Assembly: GCF_000380485.1 (NCBI RefSeq)
Contig: NZ_AQYG01000048.1
Coordinates: forward strand, 248,001-312,000
Source of the DNA: Jongsikchunia kroppenstedtii DSM 45133
GTDB lineage: Bacteria; Actinomycetota; Actinomycetes; Mycobacteriales; Mycobacteriaceae
Direction: 5' to 3'
DNA: 64,000 bases
Every line of letters starts with the position of its first letter. Position 1 is the stretch's first letter. Position numbers and translations under genes: made by a program. The notes beneath the pieces were generated by a model. The model made no database searches. It worked only from the letters and a program-made list of their open reading frames with translations, and was not told where the DNA came from. This document shows, one piece after another, positions 1 through 7,303 of this stretch.

Positions 1-68
1 GACGGTCATATTAAACAAATCCGGCGAATACTGGGTCAACTGACCTAGTCGAACGCTAACCTGTCCGC

Positions 69-1553
69 GTGTCGAGGATCCGTGCGCGAATTGTTGCGAT
101 CGCCGTGTCATGTGGCTTTGCCGTCGCGGGCGTGATCAATTGCAGCGCTGCGCAAGCCGATCCGGCCGGTGGCTGGACGCTACCGCGATTGACGGTCGTC
201 AACCGGACGATCTCCGATGTCACTGGGCGAGCGGTGCTGCTGCGCGGTGTGAATCTCAACCAGCTGGCCGAGTACAAGCAGAACAATCCGGCCCTGCCGA
301 CCGTGGCACCGTTCGACGTCGCCGAGTTCCCGAAGATGGCTGCCCTCGGTTTCAACGTCGTGCGGCTCGACCTCTCCTGGTCGCGACTGGAGCCGACACC
401 CGGCGCGTTTGACCGCAGCTACGTCGCCAAGATCCATGAGGCGGTCAACGCCGCCAAGAGCAACGGCATCTACACCCTGCTCGACATGCATCAGGATGCC
501 TGGGGCCCGGAAATCGGTACGCCGAAGGGCGACCATTGCCCGCCGGTCCTCACCAAGCCTGGGCTCGGCTGGGACGGTGCCCCGGGCTGGGCCACGATCA
601 CCGACGGTTGGAGCACCTGCGCCGTCGGCGGCGTCCGGGAGATCTCGCCAGCAGTGGCACGGGCGTTCCAGAATTTCTATGACAACACCCGAGGTGTTCA
701 GGACCACCTGGTCGCCACATGGGGCAAACTCGCGGCGGAATTCAAGAGTGAGCCCGCCGTGATGGGTTACGACATTCTGAACGAGCCGAATCCCGGTCTG
801 CGCGATCCGATTTCGGCGGCCGATCAACTGGGCCGGTTCTATCAACGCGCGATCGCCTCGATTCGCGCGGCCGAACGCGGCGGATTCCCACACCTGGTGG
901 TCTTCGAGCCGGGTGCGCTCTGGTCGGCGTTCGGCATCGATGCGACGCCGCCCGCCCGCTACGTGGGAGATCCGCTCGCCGTGTTCTCGCCGCGCCTGTA
1001 CAACGAATCGATCAATGTCATCAAGGCGCTCCCGTCGATCGAGCAAGGCTTTCAGATCGCCCGCAACGCTGCAGATCGTTATGGAGTGCCGATGTGGACC
1101 GGTGAGTGGGGTTGGTTCGGCAACCCGAGTTCCGATGCGGCCCTGGTGAATAGGTTCATCGATCAACTCGATCACTATCAGACGGGTGGCGCCTGGTGGT
1201 CGTGGACGCAGGCCTGCGGTGATCCGCATTCCGTCCGCGACGGATTGACCAACAAGATCGACGGCAACCTGAATCTGATCGCCTGCCCGGCGGGAACTCC
1301 GATCGGGCTGCAGGCGGGCTTCGCTGGTCCGCTGTCCCGCGCCTATCCGCGAGCGATACCGGGTCGGGTGACGAAGGTGGACGCACACGGATTCAGCGGT
1401 GTCGGCAGCGGCCGTGCCGAGGCCTGGTACCCCGGCTCGACGCGACCGCAATTGGGCACGACCAACGTGCAAGACCTTCAGCTCACCCGAGTGAGCGGTG
1501 GATGGCGACTGATCGCGCGGGCTTCGGGGGCCTACGCGGTGACATCGTCCTAG
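69..1553 (+). CDS. Secreted glycoside hydrolase family 5 protein, endoglycoceramidase-like
   Basis: A 494-residue exported retaining glycosidase with a TIM-barrel GH5 pattern. The N-terminus is basic then hydrophobic and ends in an AQA-D type Sec cleavage site near residue 31. LLRGVNLNQ, a VRLDLSWSRLEP segment and LLDMHQDAWG match the endoglycoceramidase-type GH5 branch. The acid/base glutamate is E239 in the N238-E239-P240 motif and the nucleophile is E346 in WTGEWGW; the C-terminus is a small beta domain (about 410-494). In Rhodococcus such enzymes cut the glycan from glycosphingolipids, but related actinobacterial members act on other beta-glycosides, so the substrate is open. The GTG start lacks a clear ribosome binding site. 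The next gene follows after 20 bases. Confidence 0.85.
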   Translation: MSRIRARIVAIAVSCGFAVAGVINCSAAQADPAGGWTLPRLTVVNRTISDVTGRAVLLRGVNLNQLAEYKQNNPALPTVAPFDVAEFPKMAALGFNVVRLDLSWSRLEPTPGAFDRSYVAKIHEAVNAAKSNGIYTLLDMHQDAWGPEIGTPKGDHCPPVLTKPGLGWDGAPGWATITDGWSTCAVGGVREISPAVARAFQNFYDNTRGVQDHLVATWGKLAAEFKSEPAVMGYDILNEPNPGLRDPISAADQLGRFYQRAIASIRAAERGGFPHLVVFEPGALWSAFGIDATPPARYVGDPLAVFSPRLYNESINVIKALPSIEQGFQIARNAADRYGVPMWTGEWGWFGNPSSDAALVNRFIDQLDHYQTGGAWWSWTQACGDPHSVRDGLTNKIDGNLNLIACPAGTPIGLQAGFAGPLSRAYPRAIPGRVTKVDAHGFSGVGSGRAEAWYPGSTRPQLGTTNVQDLQLTRVSGGWRLIARASGAYAVTSS

Positions 1554-1573
1554 ACAGTTCGGAAAGGATTCGA

Positions 1574-2275
1574 ATGCTGTTGACACGAAACGAAACCAAG
1601 TTCGAGCAGGCGGTCGCCGTCTCGGAATGCAACCCCGATGCTCTGCTGGAGTGGATCGACCACCCCGAGTTGGCGGAGGCCGCGCGCCTCTACTACGCCG
1701 CGCGCTGGCTGGAGCGCGGCCTGACCGCGCTTGCGCAGCGGCAGCTCGAGATCGTGCTCGGGATGAAGGCGTCGAGCGCGGCGGCGACGTTCTGTCGTGA
1801 CCATCCGCTATCCGTCGAGATCGACGTCATGGGCCTGCCGGTCCAGGTGGACGTCGACCGGGAGGGCGGCGCGTTGCTGCTCGCCGGAATCTATCTGGAC
1901 CAACGGGATTGGTTCCGGTTCGACATGGTCCTGCCGTCGATCGACGATGAGCGGGCGAAGACCGCGATGGCTGCCGTGAGCGCCTTCGAGCAGGGGCTCT
2001 ACCACGATGTCGTCTACCGGACGCGCGGGTTGTCGGGGAAATCCTGCGTCGCGCTGGACGGACTGGCGATGGTGGTGCGCGCCTGCGCATTCCGCGAATG
2101 GGGCGATGTCATCGAGGCTGAGCGCGCCATGTCCGACGCATATCTCGCCGCGTGGGTGCACCGCGACACTCCGCTCTACGACCTGTACGAACTCGAGCTC
2201 ACGCGGACGCTGGCGGCGAAGCGTCGCCTCTACGGCGCGAACCGGGACATTGACGTCGACCGGGACGACGACTAA
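1574..2275 (+). CDS. Hypothetical helical protein
   Basis: A 233-residue cytosolic protein that I do not recognise. I start it at the ATG preceded by GGAAAGG (1561-1567) rather than at an upstream ATG inside the GH5 gene. There is no signal peptide or membrane segment. The predicted helices (AARLYYAARWLERGLTALAQRQLEIVLG, DGLAMVVRACAFREWGDVIEAERAMSDAYLAAW) recur with the spacing of tetratricopeptide-like helical hairpins, and the tail is very acidic (DIDVDRDDD). Its position 20 bases after the glycosidase suggests co-transcription, not necessarily a shared function. A helical-repeat scaffold is the best guess. Confidence 0.7.
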   Translation: MLLTRNETKFEQAVAVSECNPDALLEWIDHPELAEAARLYYAARWLERGLTALAQRQLEIVLGMKASSAAATFCRDHPLSVEIDVMGLPVQVDVDREGGALLLAGIYLDQRDWFRFDMVLPSIDDERAKTAMAAVSAFEQGLYHDVVYRTRGLSGKSCVALDGLAMVVRACAFREWGDVIEAERAMSDAYLAAWVHRDTPLYDLYELELTRTLAAKRRLYGANRDIDVDRDDD

Positions 2276-2285
2276 CTGACCGCCG

Positions 2286-2786
2286 TTATCGGTTGTCGCG
2301 CTTGGCCTGTCGGCGTGCGCCTTGAGCCTGCGACGATGCCTCGTACTTGATGCGACCGGACGATTCGCGGGTTTGATCCACCCGCGCTTTGCCTTTGGAC
2401 TTCACCTTGCCGCCGGCCGCCGTGGACGTCGCCGGTCCGGAGCCGTTCGTTTGGGCGGCGGCAAGACGTTCTGCCTTGATGCGTTCGGCTGATTCGTGGG
2501 CGGCGACCGCGAGCCGGCGACTGACGCGGCTCAGTGCCTCCTCGAAGAGTTCCGCGCGTTCGGCCCGTCGGACGTTGACCTTCTTCGCGAGTCCGCGGCC
2601 GCCCTTCTTGCCGACCTTCTGCGCGCCCTGGCGTCGATAGTCCTTGACGTACTTGTTGCGCGCGCGTCGAGTGCGCTTGTGCAGCTTGAGGAGTTTGCCT
2701 TCGGAAAGGTCGGCGATGCGGTCTTCCTCGGTCTCCAGAATGAGGCGATATTCGGATTCCGCGAGGCTGTTCTTGATCTTGGACAT
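2286..2786 (-). CDS. Small, highly basic hypothetical protein
   Basis: A 166-residue protein exceptionally rich in Lys and Arg. The N-terminal third (SLAESEYRLILETEEDRIADLSEG) looks like an ordinary helix-forming region. Residues about 53-80 (KLHKRTRRARNKYVKDYRRQG, then KVGKKGGRG) and the C-terminal 60 residues are strongly cationic and low complexity, as in nucleoid- or RNA-binding tails. There is no signal peptide or membrane span. The start has a GAAAGG ribosome binding site 5 bases upstream. It converges with the upstream gene with only 10 bases between stops. A nucleic-acid-binding role is inference from composition alone. Confidence 0.7.
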   Translation of the reverse strand: MSKIKNSLAESEYRLILETEEDRIADLSEGKLLKLHKRTRRARNKYVKDYRRQGAQKVGKKGGRGLAKKVNVRRAERAELFEEALSRVSRRLAVAAHESAERIKAERLAAAQTNGSGPATSTAAGGKVKSKGKARVDQTRESSGRIKYEASSQAQGARRQAKRDNR

Positions 2787-2919
2787 GAGCGCCTTTCGAG
2801 TGTGGCGCGGATCTTGTCCGAAGCCGGCCGGTCGGATGCGATCCGTTCCTGTTAGCCGTGCTCCATGATTTTAGAACAACCGTCGACCCAGCATTAGGTT
2901 TGCTGGGAAGCAATGGATT

Positions 2920-3720
2920 TCAAGCCACGAGTTTGCGAAGCAGCGCGTCGATCGTCGATGCCGGGAGCTGGAGGCCGTTCCGGAGGTAGCCGTCGATGCT
3001 GCCGAAATTCGTGGCCACCTCGTCGAATGATGCCTGCAGGGTGTCGGGGAAGACGCTCATCAGCGCGTTGATGCCGTCGCCGGCGGCGGATCCGTGTGCG
3101 GCGGAGATGTTCTCGGTGTACTCGATGATCGTCGGCTGGTGGTACTCGTTGCTGAGCAGGTAGTCGGCCATGATGTCGTCTTCCGAGACACCCGCGATCG
3201 ACTGCAGCAGTGCCGCGGTCCAGCCCGTGCGGTCTTTGCCGGACGCGCAGTGGAAGATTGCCGGCCCGTCGGCGTCGGCCAACTGCTGCAACAGGTTTGC
3301 GAACTCTCGTCGCTGACCCTCGTCCGTCACGAAAGCGCGGTAGACGCCGACCAGGTACTCCTTGCCCAATACGCCTGTCAGAGCGGAGAAGTCGAGGTCG
3401 GCGATGGTGCCGTGCTCGTCGCCATGGATATTGATGTGGACATAGTCCGCGCCGGGCGGAACCTGGTCTGGGCGGTCGGTGATCTCGGAGGTGGTGCGGA
3501 GATCGAAGACCTTGGCGATGTTCAGGCCCGCGAGGATCTCGGCGTCGGCCGGTTCCGGCGTGATCCGATTGGCACGGTAGAAGACGCCGCGGGCCAGCGG
3601 GCCGCCGCCGGTCGTCATGTACCCGGGCAGGCCTGGTCCGGCGATGTCGCGGAAGTTATTGACCGAATCCAGCTTCGGGGTCGCTGGAATGACGGTGTGC
3701 TCGTCTGTGGTGCTGGTCAA
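2920..3720 (-). CDS. Protein tyrosine/serine phosphatase, PtpB (IphP) family
   Basis: A 266-residue phosphatase with the P-loop H157-C158-A-S-G-K162-D163-R164-T-G, the C(X)5R-type signature with the KDR variant of the PtpB/IphP family. C158 would be the nucleophile and R164 the phosphate binder. NFRDIAGPG near the N-terminus and VFDLRTTSEI are typical family positions. In M. tuberculosis PtpB (Rv0153c) is a secreted dual-specificity and lipid phosphatase; this protein also lacks a Sec signal. The start is TTG, with a weak GGCAGG upstream. It appears monocistronic, divergent from the lipoprotein gene at 3889. Confidence 0.88.
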   Translation of the reverse strand: MTSTTDEHTVIPATPKLDSVNNFRDIAGPGLPGYMTTGGGPLARGVFYRANRITPEPADAEILAGLNIAKVFDLRTTSEITDRPDQVPPGADYVHINIHGDEHGTIADLDFSALTGVLGKEYLVGVYRAFVTDEGQRREFANLLQQLADADGPAIFHCASGKDRTGWTAALLQSIAGVSEDDIMADYLLSNEYHQPTIIEYTENISAAHGSAAGDGINALMSVFPDTLQASFDEVATNFGSIDGYLRNGLQLPASTIDALLRKLVA

Positions 3721-3888
3721 AATGCCTGCCGTTCGGTCGCTATCAGTAGTCCGAATCGGACCTTACGCCGCCTGGGTTCGTGGCGAACAGCAGGGAGTCC
3801 GCTGCGCGGAATGGGGAAATCGGCGTTTCGTCGGATTTCACCTTCTACGATCCGAATCTGGCAGTTCGGCGAATACGGAGGTTTTGTG

Positions 3889-4416
3889 ATGGCTATCGGC
3901 ATGAGCCGCGGACTACTCGCACTCGGTGCAGTTGCCGCGGTGGCTTTGACGGCAGGCTGCTCGGACAGCGACGATCGCAATTCGTCGTTCGCGCCGCAGA
4001 GTCAGCAGGAGACAGTGTCCGTCGACACCCAGTATCTGACCGAAAATTTGCCGATCGTCGCCGGCAACGTAGTGACGACCGTAAACAACGCCAGAGAGCA
4101 GGGATGGCAGAACACTCCGGACGGTGATGTCTATGACGTCGGGCAGTACTACGACGCCATGACCCCAGAGTGCAAGACGAAGATCACGCGATCCGTGTTT
4201 CGTCGTGACTTCATCAACCGCGTGGTGCCGATGATCGACGACGCCAAGCCGGAGCGGATCACGGTGTCGATTCAAGGCACTGAAGCAACGGCGCGGGTGG
4301 AGCAGGTCTCGGGCAGGACCCTGGTCATGTTGTTCGATGTCGACGGTTCTTCCGAGAATCACGAATGCAATTCCGACGGCACCATTGCGATCACGACTGG
4401 GGCAGGCGCTAGTTAG
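3889..4416 (+). CDS. Putative secreted lipoprotein of unknown function
   Basis: A 175-residue protein with a clear lipobox L20-T-A-G-C24 after a short hydrophobic stretch, so the mature chain should be lipid-anchored at C24 outside the membrane. The remaining ~150 residues have no TM segment and carry two further cysteines (PECKTK and NHECNS) that could form a disulfide. The alternating helix/strand pattern could fit an NTF2-like fold, but that is a guess. The ATG start has GGAGG (3877-3881) 7 bases upstream. The reading frame stays open for about 800 bases upstream, but that part is antisense to the phosphatase gene and not believable as coding. Confidence 0.8.
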   Translation: MAIGMSRGLLALGAVAAVALTAGCSDSDDRNSSFAPQSQQETVSVDTQYLTENLPIVAGNVVTTVNNAREQGWQNTPDGDVYDVGQYYDAMTPECKTKITRSVFRRDFINRVVPMIDDAKPERITVSIQGTEATARVEQVSGRTLVMLFDVDGSSENHECNSDGTIAITTGAGAS

Positions 4417-4460
4417 CCTAGATCGATGTCTGCACACCGCTGACCCGGCCACACGTGGCC

Positions 4461-6056
4461 TCAGAAAGATGGCGGCGAATCGCCAACGGCGGCGCGCCAT
4501 TGCTGTTCCGCGGCGAGGCGTGTGGCGGACTCTTCCATTGTCCGCTCGTGCGCGTTCTTGCTGCGTTCGTACCGTTTCCGGTACGAACGTTCGTCGACTC
4601 GTGGTCGCCGGCGCTCCGGTGGCGATTGATCGGACCGGCCACTCGGATCGGGACCGGGCGGCGGTTGCCCGGCCTGGCCGGCGAGGTCGTCGGGCGTTGC
4701 CAGCCGGGGGAGCAGGTCGACGGTGCTGGTAGCCGGACCGGGGTAGACGGTGCCGTCGGGTGCAGTGAATTGCAGAACGGTATTGCCTGTCTGCCAGTCG
4801 GTCCATCGGGTGAATGTCTTCACCAGGTGGTGAAAGCGGCATAGCGCTTTCAGATTGGTGTGCACGGTCAATCCGCCGGCAGTCGGATCGTTGCGATTGA
4901 ACGGATTGGTGTGGTCGAGATCGGTATACCGTGCCTCGCGATTGCAGCCGGGCCAGGTGCAGTAGCCGTCACGGATGCGCACATAGTCGTCTAGTGCGCG
5001 GGTAGGCGAGTAGCGGAACGCGGATGCGGGCAGAACGTCGTTTGCGGTCGCGGCCGGAACGGTGACCGGTCGGATGATCGCGTCCGGATCGTCAGCGATC
5101 TCGCGGGCATGGTCGGCATCGATCACGCCGTGACCCTCGATGATGGCAGGGTCGTCCTTCTCGCCGTGCAAGGTCTGCTGGTCGACCACCATGTGCACGA
5201 CGATCTGCCGGGTGCATGAATCAATATGGTCGCCAGGGAGTTTCGCGGCGGCCGCGAGAATCTCCCGTGACTTGGCCAAGCAGTCGTCGCGTTCACAGCG
5301 GCAGGCCAGTGCGGGATGCCCGAGCATGGCGGCGACGACCGCGTCCGCCTTCCGCTGGGCGGCGGTGCGTGGGTCGTCTGCGCAGACGTCTTTGGCGAAC
5401 TGCTCGATTCGCGCCCGGATCGAGGCCGCATCGGCGGCGGACATGATCGCGAACATCTCGGTCATCCCGTCCTCGATGTTCGAGAACGCCACTCGCCGAT
5501 CATCTTTCGCGTGTTGCCGACGCCGCCGGACAGCGGAGGCGTCGATGATCATCACGGCCTTGTCGACCAAGTCGCGGACGCGGCGATCGGACCAGGAGCC
5601 GCGACGGGCGAAGATCTCGGCGACCGCGTGATCGAGCCGTCGGGCCTCGTCGGACCGGTCCTCGATGAGGCTCGTCCGCTTGATCACTTGCTGGGCATGC
5701 CGTTTGGTGACCGACCCATCGCGCAACAGCCCATCGAGGCAGGGCAATCTGTCACGCAGGGCGAGTGCCTCGGTGATCGTGTTGTGCGCGGCGCCGGCCG
5801 GTATCTGTAGCGTGGCTCCGATCTGAGCCTCGAGTTCGGCCCAGGCATCAATCACACGGGTGTCGGTGTCCTCGGATGGCTGCACGTGGCGCGTATGCAT
5901 TTCGGCGACCGTCGTCAGCAACTCGGCGAACACTGCACCATCCGCACGTAATAGGCAGGTCAGTCTGGCTGGAAGTTCGGCATCGTTGACGGTGGCAGAG
6001 GCCGGTAGCTCAATTGCCGCTAGGCCGCGCCCCACCCAGTTGATGCCTTCGAACAT
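4461..6056 (-). CDS. DUF222 / 13E12-type HNH endonuclease
   Basis: A 531-residue protein of the DUF222-HNH family that is multicopy in actinobacteria (13E12 repeat family in M. tuberculosis). Residues ~20-340 are the helical DUF222 region. The C-terminal HNH module has C366-x4-C371, D381-H382, N401, C406 and H409-H410, a zinc-stabilised nuclease core, followed by a basic, Pro/Arg-rich tail. I start at the ATG giving MFEGINWVGRG, the usual N-terminus of the family; an in-frame ATG at 6092 would add 12 residues. The start codon lies inside a near-perfect LexA box (separate entry). The biological role of the family is unclear; in M. tuberculosis some members are DNA-damage induced. Confidence 0.88.
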   Translation of the reverse strand: MFEGINWVGRGLAAIELPASATVNDAELPARLTCLLRADGAVFAELLTTVAEMHTRHVQPSEDTDTRVIDAWAELEAQIGATLQIPAGAAHNTITEALALRDRLPCLDGLLRDGSVTKRHAQQVIKRTSLIEDRSDEARRLDHAVAEIFARRGSWSDRRVRDLVDKAVMIIDASAVRRRRQHAKDDRRVAFSNIEDGMTEMFAIMSAADAASIRARIEQFAKDVCADDPRTAAQRKADAVVAAMLGHPALACRCERDDCLAKSREILAAAAKLPGDHIDSCTRQIVVHMVVDQQTLHGEKDDPAIIEGHGVIDADHAREIADDPDAIIRPVTVPAATANDVLPASAFRYSPTRALDDYVRIRDGYCTWPGCNREARYTDLDHTNPFNRNDPTAGGLTVHTNLKALCRFHHLVKTFTRWTDWQTGNTVLQFTAPDGTVYPGPATSTVDLLPRLATPDDLAGQAGQPPPGPDPSGRSDQSPPERRRPRVDERSYRKRYERSKNAHERTMEESATRLAAEQQWRAAVGDSPPSF

Positions 6057-6064
6057 ACTTTCGA
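6049..6064 (-). promoter_or_regulatory. Candidate LexA (SOS) box over the DUF222-HNH start codon
   Basis: On the minus strand this reads TCGAAAGTATGTTCGA. The mycobacterial SOS box is TCGAAC-N4-GTTCGA, so 11 of the 12 defined positions match, and the ATG of the DUF222-HNH gene sits inside it. A second, weaker match (3 mismatches) lies at 6061-6076, and the two together form an inverted repeat GAACATA-N10-TATGTTC (6051-6074). The functional reading is inferred from the known LexA control of some 13E12-family genes. Confidence 0.55.
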
Positions 6065-6318
6065 TTATATGTTCTAATCGGACATGCGGCAACCTTCAAA
6101 AGGGTTCAGTGATCGCTTCTGGTTGGCCGACGTAGCTGGTCGCCCCGATGCCCGGCTAGCGCGGTCTGGGCATTTCGAGGGGTATGTCCCATTGGATGGG
6201 AGGCTATCTAGTGGATCTGGACGGACGACTGATTTTGTGAGGTGCGCCACCCGGGTTCGGGGGTTCCAACACGCACCGGGGTGGCCCGTCCACTACCCAA
6301 AGAGAGGCCAGTTCACTC

Positions 6319-7077
6319 ATGAGAATTCGATCCCTTCGATTATCCGTTGCCCTACTCGCGTCGACCGCAACCGCGGCCGCCGTGGTCGTCACCGGTGGTG
6401 TGGCATCTGCCGACGTCAACTTCGGAAGCTCCGGGGGTGGCTTCGGAAGTAGCGCAGGCCCCAACGACATGACCATCACGCTGGTCCGCCACGCCGAGTC
6501 GCTCGGCAACGTCTCCGGTTTGATCGACACCAAGGTGCCGGGACCGAACCTCTCCGCTCTCGGCCAGACGCAGGCGACCAAACTCGCCACGCTGTTGCAC
6601 GCCACCAAGTTCGACGGCGCCTACGCCTCCAACATGGTGCGCACCCAGCAGACCGCGGCGCCGACGGTTGCCGACCAGCACCTGAAGCTGAACATTCAGC
6701 CGGGCTTCCGCGAGATCGAGGCCGGCCAGTACGAGGGGACTCCCGAGGCTGCGGCCATGACCGGCTACCTGCAGGCGCCGATCAAGTGGCTCCAGGGTGA
6801 TCGCAACGCGCGGATTCCCGGATCGATCGACGGCAACGAGTTCGATAAGCGATTCGACGACGCGCTCCTCGTCGCGCAGAGCCGGGGCAGCCGGAACCCG
6901 GTCATCTTCTCGCATGGCGGCACCATCATGTTCTGGTCGATGATGAACGCCAGCAACGCCGATCCGAGCAAGCTGGGCACTGACCCGATGCGCAACGGTG
7001 GACACGTCACGCTGAAGGGCAGCCCGCAGAAGGGCTGGACCATCGTCGAGTGGGTTGGACACCCCGACCTCAGCTGA
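6319..7077 (+). CDS. Secreted histidine phosphatase (phosphoglycerate mutase-like)
   Basis: A 252-residue exported member of the branch-1 histidine phosphatase superfamily. A Sec signal peptide ends ASA-D near residue 31, followed by a Gly/Ser-rich linker. The catalytic signature is L-V-R57-H58-A-E-S, with R108 in the VRTQQTA segment, acidic residues in the FREIEAGQYEG segment, and the second histidine H199 in FSHGGT. H58 would carry the phospho-intermediate. Mycobacteria have similar exported PGAM-like proteins, but the substrate cannot be read from sequence. A strong hairpin follows the stop. Apparently a single-gene transcription unit. Confidence 0.85.
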   Translation: MRIRSLRLSVALLASTATAAAVVVTGGVASADVNFGSSGGGFGSSAGPNDMTITLVRHAESLGNVSGLIDTKVPGPNLSALGQTQATKLATLLHATKFDGAYASNMVRTQQTAAPTVADQHLKLNIQPGFREIEAGQYEGTPEAAAMTGYLQAPIKWLQGDRNARIPGSIDGNEFDKRFDDALLVAQSRGSRNPVIFSHGGTIMFWSMMNASNADPSKLGTDPMRNGGHVTLKGSPQKGWTIVEWVGHPDLS

Positions 7078-7096
7078 TCAGGTCTCTTCAAGAAAG

Positions 7097-7140
7097 CGCG
7101 CCCCGGCGTCATCGAGAAATCGGTGGCCGGGGCGCGTTTG
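7097..7140 (+). terminator. Rho-independent terminator after the histidine phosphatase
   Basis: Perfect 11-bp inverted repeat (CGCGCCCCGGC at 7097-7107, complement at 7126-7136) with an 18-base loop, followed by TTTGTGTTT. It lies 20 bases after the stop codon. Confidence 0.75.
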
Positions 7141-7303
7141 TGTTTCGACTGTCGTGGCGCTGCGACACGACAATCATCCTGTGATTGGGACGCCATGCGT
7201 CCGCCTAGTATCGAACCTGTAATCCGCTTCGGCCCGACAGCATGCGTCATTCGACAAGGCTCCAATCCAGGCGGGAAGTCAGTCATGCCTTCCTGGAGCA
7301 GTC

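Noticed and set aside
4461-6092. Prophage or integrative element at the DUF222-HNH gene
   Set aside because: 13E12 genes can be phage attachment sites in mycobacteria, but no integrase, att duplication or phage gene is present.
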